A DNA stretch of 64,000 bases from Eubacterium sp. GTDB taxonomy: Bacteria; Bacillota; Clostridia; Lachnospirales; Lachnospiraceae. Positions within the stretch are counted from its first letter, which is position 1. Every line of letters starts with the position of its first letter. The stretch spans positions 1 to 64,000 of the forward strand of contig JAFRGL010000020.1 in NCBI GenBank assembly GCA_017433825.1, given 5' to 3'. Below the pieces are notes generated by a model. It searched no databases, was not told where the DNA came from, and saw nothing but the letters and a program-made list of their open reading frames with translations. Below, piece after piece: positions 58,450 to 64,000 of this stretch. Made by a program: the position numbers and the translations under genes.

Positions 58450-59310
58450 TTAATAATCCTCCTGCATCCTCCCCGTCCAGGTCCAGAACCTGTCCGAAAG
58501 CGACAAGGCCGCATCCTTCGCTTTTTCCTCTGTGCCGAAAAAGCCGAATACACAGCTGCCGCTGCCGGTCATGGCCGCGTACTGTGCGCCGTTTTCCACC
58601 AGTTCCTTTCTGATAAGCGCAATTTCCGGGACAAAATCCACCGCGCTTTCCTCCAGGGCATTGCCAAGGTTCGAAAAAAGAGCCGGATAATCACCGCGCA
58701 TCAGGTTTTCCACCGCTTCCGCCATCCGGACGGGCCGGTGTTCTTCAAGCTCATCCCAGTGCCGGTACACTTTGCCGGTATCACAGCCGGCTTTGGGCCT
58801 TGCAAGGACCAGAAAGAACCCGGAAAGGGAAGGAAGCGTGCTTACAGCCTCCCCTTTTCCCTTTACCAGCATGCAGCCGCCGGTCAGGAAGAAGGGCACG
58901 TCCGCGCCTAAAGCGGCAGCCGTCTCCTTCATGGCTTCTTTTGTCATGCTCTCCGGCATGAAAAGGGCCTTCATCCCCCTTATAACCGCCGCGGCGTCAG
59001 AACTGCCTCCGCCTAAGCCCGCCTGCATGGGGATGTTTTTTTCCAGGAAGACGGACAGGCCGGATTTTTCTCCCGGAAGGAAACGTTCATATACCAGTTT
59101 CGCGGCCCTGTAACACAGGTTGTCCTCCCCGCAGGAAAGAGCCGGGTCGCTGCAGGAAAGGCGGATGCCGGGCGTGTCTGTTTTCTGCAAGGTAAGCCGG
59201 TCGCTTAAGGGTATCTCATGGAAAATGCTGAAAAGGCTGTGATAGCCGTCCGGCAGTATTTCCGTAATCTCAAGCCCCAGGTTTATTTTCGCTTTTGCTG
59301 TCAGTTCCAT
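58450..59310 (-). CDS. ispE: 4-diphosphocytidyl-2-C-methyl-D-erythritol kinase
   Basis: 286 residues from the ATG at 59310, giving the family start MELTAKAKINLGLEI; the ATG at 59322 (four codons up) is possible and neither has a good site. GHMP kinase motifs: MQAGLGGGSSDAAAVIRGM (ATP loop) and AAMTGSGSCVFGFF. It phosphorylates CDP-methylerythritol in the MEP isoprenoid pathway. Transcribed divergently from plsC. Confidence 0.95.
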   Translation of the reverse strand: MELTAKAKINLGLEITEILPDGYHSLFSIFHEIPLSDRLTLQKTDTPGIRLSCSDPALSCGEDNLCYRAAKLVYERFLPGEKSGLSVFLEKNIPMQAGLGGGSSDAAAVIRGMKALFMPESMTKEAMKETAAALGADVPFFLTGGCMLVKGKGEAVSTLPSLSGFFLVLARPKAGCDTGKVYRHWDELEEHRPVRMAEAVENLMRGDYPALFSNLGNALEESAVDFVPEIALIRKELVENGAQYAAMTGSGSCVFGFFGTEEKAKDAALSLSDRFWTWTGRMQEDY

Positions 59311-59338
59311 AAACAAACTCATTTCTTTCACACGCGTT

Positions 59339-59367
59339 TTGACTGTTCGCGTCATTTGTGGTATAAA
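59339..59367 (+). promoter_or_regulatory. Sigma-A-type promoter for plsC
   Basis: TTGACT (59339-59344), exactly 17 nt, TATAAA (59362-59367). Confidence 0.72.
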
Positions 59368-59410
59368 GGAAAGGTATCCGATAACTGATTAAAAAGGAAG
59401 GAGCCGTTTC

Positions 59411-60136
59411 ATGCGTACCATCCTTATTATTCTTTATCTGGCAGTGTACATCATCGTGCATCTGCCGCTTCTGGCTTATTTCAAGTCGGAGAAGAAAAAA
59501 GACCCGGCCAAAGTCCAGCAGATGGCCCAGGTGCGGGTGGCAAAGGTATTCCGTGTCATGTGCGCCATCGCGGGGGTAAAAGCCTCGGTAACCGGCCTGG
59601 AAAACATACCGGAAGATACGCCGGTGCTGTTTATCGGCAACCACCGCAGTTTTTTCGACATTTTCATCACCTACCCCTTATGCCCGCCGAAAACCTCCTA
59701 CGTCGCCCAGGACGGCTTGCGGAAAATCCCCTTCATCGGCACCTGGGGAGATGCCATGGGCATCCTGTTCTTCAACAGGGATGACATGAAACAGGCGCTG
59801 AAAATGATACAGGCCGGCATCGCCTGCCTGAAAGCCGACACCTCCGTGTTCGTCTTTCCGGAGGGCACCCGCAGCAAAAACAAATCCGAGCTGCCTTTAA
59901 ACGAGTTCAAGGAAGGCACCTTCCGGCTGGCCACCAAAAGCGGCCGTCCGATTATCCCGGTGGCGCTTACCGGCACCCGGGACATCTGGGAGGCTCATTA
60001 TCCATGGGCCCGTCCCGCATACGTCACCGTAAAATACGGAAAGCCCATTTATTTAAATGAGCTTCCCGAAAACGACCGGAAGCATCCGGCCGGCTATGTC
60101 CAGCACGTCATAGAAGAAATGCTGAAAGAGGGCTGA
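59411..60136 (+). CDS. plsC: 1-acyl-sn-glycerol-3-phosphate acyltransferase
   Basis: 241 residues. N-terminal membrane anchor (ILIILYLAVYIIVHLPLL). Catalytic block FIGNHRSFFDIF (His-x4-Asp), then GILFFNRDD and FVFPEGTRSKNKSELPLNEF. It makes phosphatidic acid from lysophosphatidic acid at the membrane. AAGGAAGGAG precedes the ATG. It has its own promoter and terminator. Confidence 0.95.
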   Translation: MRTILIILYLAVYIIVHLPLLAYFKSEKKKDPAKVQQMAQVRVAKVFRVMCAIAGVKASVTGLENIPEDTPVLFIGNHRSFFDIFITYPLCPPKTSYVAQDGLRKIPFIGTWGDAMGILFFNRDDMKQALKMIQAGIACLKADTSVFVFPEGTRSKNKSELPLNEFKEGTFRLATKSGRPIIPVALTGTRDIWEAHYPWARPAYVTVKYGKPIYLNELPENDRKHPAGYVQHVIEEMLKEG

Positions 60137-60154
60137 ATGAGCCCTCTTTTTTTT
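60126..60154 (+). terminator. Terminator after plsC
   Basis: AAGAGGGCT, GAATG loop, AGCCCTCTT and eight T; overlaps the stop codons of both convergent genes. Confidence 0.9.
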
Positions 60155-60596
60155 AAAACCGGATGTCGCTGCCCTTGGACCGGGCGCTCACATGCACCAC
60201 GCAGTCGCCTATGAAGGTGCCGTTTACGTCCAGGGCATACTCCGCCTTGATTTCCAGGAAATTCTCATCTTCCGTAAGCGCCACGTCCGTAGTGGAAACG
60301 CCTACGTCCATGCTCCCGAAAGGAGTGGTATAGCAGGAGATAGTCCTCCTGTCTTTCTCTATAAGCATCTGGGTTTCCGTAGAGCCGGTCTTTAAAATCT
60401 CCAGGCTGTTCTGGTCGAACTTCAGCCTCGTATGGATGGGCTCCTCAAATTCGTCCGTCAGCTGGTCGAACACCAGGCAGTGGAAACCGTCTTCCATGTA
60501 ATGCTCTCCCGGTGCGAAAAGCTCCACGGGCTCGGTGAAATCTTCGCCTTCCGCGAACTGCAGTCCGTTGATGCTGATAATGACGTCTCTGTTCAT
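60153..60596 (-). CDS. DUF1934 (YwiB-like) beta-barrel protein
   Basis: 147 residues. All-beta pattern with SINGLQFAEGEDFTEPVELF, ETQMLIEKDRRTISCYTTPF and YALDVNGTFIGDCVVHVSA, typical of the calycin-like DUF1934 family. Function unknown. AGAGAGGATAAA precedes the ATG. It ends the hisC-murI operon (12-nt gap from murI). Confidence 0.9.
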   Translation of the reverse strand: MNRDVIISINGLQFAEGEDFTEPVELFAPGEHYMEDGFHCLVFDQLTDEFEEPIHTRLKFDQNSLEILKTGSTETQMLIEKDRRTISCYTTPFGSMDVGVSTTDVALTEDENFLEIKAEYALDVNGTFIGDCVVHVSARSKGSDIRF

Positions 60597-60608
60597 TTTA
60601 TCCTCTCT

Positions 60609-61424
60609 TTAATACTCTTCAATCGATACGGCCTGCACGGAGAAGTCCATGCAGTCAGGCAGGATTCGTTCCGCAATCCTGCGGATACCGTCTGTGGAGT
60701 CGCTGGCGTAAAACCGGTAAACCGGTTCCGCGGCCGAAGGATTCTTCAAATCCAGCTCGTCCAGCATCCGCTCCAGGGTCCTTGCGGTTTCGTAGGCCGG
60801 GTTGACCAGGCTTACGGAATCCCCCAGGTATTTCCGGATAAGCCCCCGAAGCAGCGGGTAATGCGTACAGCCCAGGATCAGGGTATCGATATCCTTTTCC
60901 AGAAGCCCGCCCAAGTACCGCTTGATCACCTCCAGGGTAATCGGATCCTCCGTCCAGCCCTCTTCCACCAGGGGCACCAGCAGCGGGCAGGCCTTGCTGT
61001 ACACCGTGTCAGCCGGGTCAATGCCCCTGATAAGCCGCTCGTAAAGCCCGCTTTTCACCGTGCTTTCGGTGGCAATCAGGCCGATTTTCCTGTTCTTTGT
61101 CATTTCACAGGCCACTGCCGCGCCGGGTTTGACAACGCCGAGCACCGGCAGGTCGACCTCCTGCTCCAGCACGTCCAGCGCCAGGGCAGAAGCGGTATTG
61201 CAGGCCACCACGATGGCCTTCACCCCGCAGGTTTTCAGAAAATGCACTATCTGCCGGGAATACCGCAGTACCGTTTCCGGGGATTTGCTGCCGTAGGGCA
61301 CCCGGGCGGTATCCCCGAAATATACGATATTTTCGTTGGGCAGGTTCCGGTAAACTTCCCGGAAAACGGTCAGTCCGCCGATACCTGAGTCAAATATTCC
61401 GATGGGTGCTTCTTTGCCCGTCAT
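60609..61424 (-). CDS. murI: Glutamate racemase
   Basis: 271 residues. Catalytic and substrate residues: IGIFDSGIGGLTVFRE, VYFGDTARVPYGSKS, VACNTASALALD (first Cys) and LGCTHYPLLR (second Cys and His). It supplies D-glutamate for peptidoglycan. Its ATG overlaps the end of hisC by four bases. Confidence 0.97.
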   Translation of the reverse strand: MTGKEAPIGIFDSGIGGLTVFREVYRNLPNENIVYFGDTARVPYGSKSPETVLRYSRQIVHFLKTCGVKAIVVACNTASALALDVLEQEVDLPVLGVVKPGAAVACEMTKNRKIGLIATESTVKSGLYERLIRGIDPADTVYSKACPLLVPLVEEGWTEDPITLEVIKRYLGGLLEKDIDTLILGCTHYPLLRGLIRKYLGDSVSLVNPAYETARTLERMLDELDLKNPSAAEPVYRFYASDSTDGIRRIAERILPDCMDFSVQAVSIEEY

Positions 61425-62494
61425 TTGGAAACAGTCCTTTCTTTCAGGTATTTCTCCAGAAACGCAAACAGCACATCCATCTGTTCATCCGTCCCGATGG
61501 TCACCCTTAAATATTCGGAAATCCGCTCCTTGTTCCAGTGGCGGACAAAGATATGCTCTTCCCGCAGGGCCGTAAAAAGCTCATCCGCGGAAACATCCGG
61601 ATGGGTGACAAAAAGGAAATTCGCCTTGGAATCCGGCACGGTAAAGCCCAGCGCCTTAAAACGCTCCACGGCTTTTTCGCGGGTTTTGATGATTTTCCCG
61701 GTGATTTCCTGAAAATATTCTTCATCCTCCACCGCGGCCACGCCGCAGGTTAAGGTCAGCCGGTTCATGGTGTAGGAATTGAAGGAATTCCGCACATTGT
61801 AAAGGTAGCCTGTCATTTCCGCGCTTCCGATGGCATAGCCGATGCGGATGCCGGCCATGGCCCGGGATTTGGAGAAGGTCTGCACCACCAGGAGGTTGTC
61901 GTATTTCTCCAGAAGCGGCAGCGCGGAGGTGCCGCCGAAGTCCACATACGCCTCATCCACGATAACCACGCTGTCCGGGTTTGCCGCAAGGATGACTTCA
62001 ATCTTGGAAAGGGGAAGCTCTTCGCCGGTCGGCGCGTTCGGATTGGCGATGACGATGCCGCCGTTCTCCCTTAAATAATCCTGCTCGTTGATGGTAAAAT
62101 CATCCATCAGCGGAATCCGGATATAGGGAATCCGGTAAAGCTCCGCCCAGACGTCGTAGAAGGAATAGGTAATGTCCGGGAAAAGGACCGGCTTGTACGA
62201 ATTAAAATATGTCATGAAAGCCATGGCCAGCACGTCGTCGCTGCCCACACCCACAAACACCTGCTCCGGCGCCACGCGGTAACGCTTCGCGATGGCTTCG
62301 GTTAAGCTTCTGCAGTTCGGGTCCGGATAAAGACGCAGGCTGTCTTCGTTAAACACTGCCACTGCTTCCGCCACCTTCGGCGAGGGCGGATACGGGCATT
62401 CGTTGGTATTCAGCTTGATCATATCCGTGAAATCCGGCTGCTCGCCGGGAACATAGGGTGTTACGTAACGTACGTTGGACTGCCAGGTATTCAT
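61421..62494 (-). CDS. hisC: Histidinol-phosphate aminotransferase
   Basis: 357 residues. PLP aminotransferase fold I: IKLNTNECPYPPSP, VGVGSDDVLAMAF, VIANPNAPTGEELP, VDEAYVDFGG and the PLP lysine in VQTFSKSRAMAGIRIGY. It converts imidazole acetol phosphate to histidinol phosphate. It stands alone, apart from other his genes, and is coupled to murI; a role in another aminotransfer cannot be excluded. GGAAAGGAAATG is upstream. Confidence 0.92.
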   Translation of the reverse strand: MNTWQSNVRYVTPYVPGEQPDFTDMIKLNTNECPYPPSPKVAEAVAVFNEDSLRLYPDPNCRSLTEAIAKRYRVAPEQVFVGVGSDDVLAMAFMTYFNSYKPVLFPDITYSFYDVWAELYRIPYIRIPLMDDFTINEQDYLRENGGIVIANPNAPTGEELPLSKIEVILAANPDSVVIVDEAYVDFGGTSALPLLEKYDNLLVVQTFSKSRAMAGIRIGYAIGSAEMTGYLYNVRNSFNSYTMNRLTLTCGVAAVEDEEYFQEITGKIIKTREKAVERFKALGFTVPDSKANFLFVTHPDVSADELFTALREEHIFVRHWNKERISEYLRVTIGTDEQMDVLFAFLEKYLKERTVSK

Positions 62495-62515
62495 TTAAAC
62501 ATTTCCTTTCCGGAA

Positions 62516-63961
62516 TCAGTCCTTCCGCTTCCAGGTAGAAGGCAGAAGCATCAGTAAAATGGGGAGAATTTCCAGCCTGCCCGCCAGCATGTCGATGATC
62601 AGCACGACCTTCGAGACGGCGTTGTAGGCAAAGTAATTCATGGTAGGCCCGACGGCGTCAAGGCCGGGGCCGATATTGTTGAAGGTTGCGGTCACTGCGG
62701 TGAAATTCGTCTCAAAGGAAAACCCGCTCGCACTGACGATGAGCAGCGACACAAAGAAAAGAATCACATACATGCACAGGTAAACCTGCACGGAACGCAC
62801 CATCTCGTCGCTGATGGAATGTCCGTCCATCTTTACCTTGGAAATGGTCCTGGGATGGGCCACATTCCTGAGTTCGCGCCTGGCGGATTTCCAGATAATG
62901 ATAACCCTGGAAATCTTGATGCCGCCGCCGGTACTGCCGGCGCAGGGCCCTAAAAACATCAGCATGACCAGTATCATCTTCGAAAGCGACGGCCACAGGT
63001 TGAAGTCTGTTGTCGAATAGCCGGTGGTCGTCATGATACTGCCTATCTGGAAAGCCGCCTGCCGTATGGTCTCCGAAGCGGTGCTGAAAATGCCGCTGAT
63101 ATTGACGGAAATCACCGCAATGGACACCAGGACGATGATCAGGTAGACCCGCACCTCTTCCATCTTTACAGCTGCGCGGTAATTCCTGCACAGTATGTAA
63201 TAATAGAAGGTGAAGTTCACGCCGAAGGCGATCATGAAAATAGTGATAATCCACTGCTGCGCGGCCGTATAGGTGGCGATGCCGGAATTTAAGACCGCGA
63301 AGCCGCCGGTGCCCGCCGTGCCGAAGGTCAGGCACAGGGCGTCGAACACAGGCATCCGGGATATCAGAAGGGTGATAACCTCCGCCGCGGTGATGAACAG
63401 GTACAGCTTGTACAGGATGACGGCGGTGCTCTGCAGCCTGGGCACGAATTTGGATACGTCCGGGCCCGGGCTTTCCGCCTTCATCAGGAACATGTGGGAA
63501 CCGTCCCGCATGGGAATCAGCATCAGGATGAATACCAGCACGCCCATGCCGCCGATCCAGTGGGAGAAGCTGCGCCAGAACAGGCTGGCGTGGCTTAACG
63601 CCTCCACATTGGAAAGGATGGAAGCACCGGTGGTGGTAAAGCCCGATACGGTTTCAAAAACCGCGTTCAGGTAGTTCGGGATTTCATGCGTCAGCACGAA
63701 AGGCACTGCGCCAACCAGTGAAAGCAGGACCCAGCACAGGGATACGGTGACAAAGCCGTCCTTCTGGTAGAAAACGGCATTTTTCGGTCTCCTCGCCGTA
63801 CCCAGAAAGCCGACTACAAGACAGACAACGATACATATCAGATAAACAACGGCAGGCTGGTTTTCCCGGTATAAAAGCGCCACGATGAGCGGCAGCACCA
63901 TCAGGAAGCCCTCTAGCTTAAGGACCATGGCCAGCACATAGCCAATCATCTTAAAATTCAT
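62516..63961 (-). CDS. trkH: TrkH family potassium uptake protein
   Basis: 481 residues, ten or more membrane segments, and four pore loops (SGFTTTGASIL, FGTAGTGGFAVLN, IMTTTGYSTTDFN, ATFNNIGPGLDAVG). The length and GGMGVLVFILMLIPM segment fit TrkH rather than KtrB, so it is distinct from the channel at 46173. It directly follows a gene whose end looks like trkA, giving a trkA-trkH pair. AGAGGT lies 14 nt before the ATG. Confidence 0.93.
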   Translation of the reverse strand: MNFKMIGYVLAMVLKLEGFLMVLPLIVALLYRENQPAVVYLICIVVCLVVGFLGTARRPKNAVFYQKDGFVTVSLCWVLLSLVGAVPFVLTHEIPNYLNAVFETVSGFTTTGASILSNVEALSHASLFWRSFSHWIGGMGVLVFILMLIPMRDGSHMFLMKAESPGPDVSKFVPRLQSTAVILYKLYLFITAAEVITLLISRMPVFDALCLTFGTAGTGGFAVLNSGIATYTAAQQWIITIFMIAFGVNFTFYYYILCRNYRAAVKMEEVRVYLIIVLVSIAVISVNISGIFSTASETIRQAAFQIGSIMTTTGYSTTDFNLWPSLSKMILVMLMFLGPCAGSTGGGIKISRVIIIWKSARRELRNVAHPRTISKVKMDGHSISDEMVRSVQVYLCMYVILFFVSLLIVSASGFSFETNFTAVTATFNNIGPGLDAVGPTMNYFAYNAVSKVVLIIDMLAGRLEILPILLMLLPSTWKRKD

Positions 63962-63972
63962 AGCAGTGTCAG

Positions 63973-64000
63973 TTACCTCTCCAGTATGTCGTCAAGGGTC
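63973..64000 (-). CDS. trkA: Probable trkA (C-terminal end only)
   Basis: The last codons TLDDILER plus stop are seen before the right edge. The ending LDDIL is common in TrkA potassium regulatory subunits, and the position directly upstream of trkH supports it. Too short for proof. Confidence 0.45.

Noticed and set aside
61421..62494. Histidine biosynthesis operon
   Set aside because: Only hisC is present and it is coupled to murI; no other his gene is in the window.

Overview
The window looks like a chromosome segment of a strictly anaerobic Clostridia member, most likely a Lachnospiraceae gut bacterium. The grounds are strong AGGAGG-type ribosome binding sites, the Firmicutes order ylxM-ffh-rpsP-khpA-rimM-trmD-rplS-lepB-rbgA with rnhB and yraN nearby, an oxygen-sensitive glycyl radical enzyme, and many flavin/iron-sulfur oxidoreductases. 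No rRNA, tRNA, CRISPR array, transposase, integrase or phage structural gene was recognised.

Layout. 1-7.2 kb: minus-strand accessory genes (partial GNAT, pyrrolidone carboxyl peptidase, NimA-like flavoprotein, a glycyl radical enzyme with an unusual active-site loop, oligoendopeptidase F, a LysR regulator). 7.3-19.2 kb: a redox island. A DASS-type anion transporter, a fumarate-reductase-like flavoprotein and a GltD-like Fe-S flavoprotein run leftward. A divergent FAD oxidoreductase, a transglutaminase-like protein and a glycolate-oxidase-like FAD / Fe-S / FAD trio run rightward. 19.2-35.6 kb: a patchwork of mostly single genes: a broken Sel1 protein, a membrane M28 peptidase, a 2-hydroxyacid dehydrogenase, a PucR regulator, a SirTM sirtuin with its macrodomain partner, an esterase, HIT, APH, GNAT and several unknowns. 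Copies of a roughly 72-102 bp direct repeat encoding the C-terminal end of some protein punctuate this region. All five copies in the window lie on the minus strand, each just upstream of an accessory gene. 35.7-41.2 kb: an HdeD/patatin pair, then a UroD / nitroreductase / DUF6440 / DUF169 / C_GCAxxG_C_C cluster.

41.5-64 kb is mostly core genome: yraN, rnhB, a potassium module (trkH, a small membrane protein, kdpD, kdpE), the ribosome/SRP operon, an M24 peptidase, a trigger-factor-like lipoprotein, a membrane-anchored deacetylase-like protein, ispE, plsC, murI, hisC and a second trkH followed by the end of a probable trkA.

The most interesting signals are: (i) the dispersed C-terminal-peptide repeats that delimit accessory genes; (ii) a LepB homologue in the conserved locus that has lost both catalytic positions; (iii) a KdpD-type kinase carrying the c-di-AMP-binding signature, linked to a Trk/Ktr channel whose promoter has a ladder of 11-bp direct repeats; (iv) about five 64-bp tandem hairpin units between yraN and rnhB; (v) a glycyl radical enzyme with Cys-x-Asp in place of Cys-x-Glu. 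Functions of the redox island and of several accessory genes remain unassigned.
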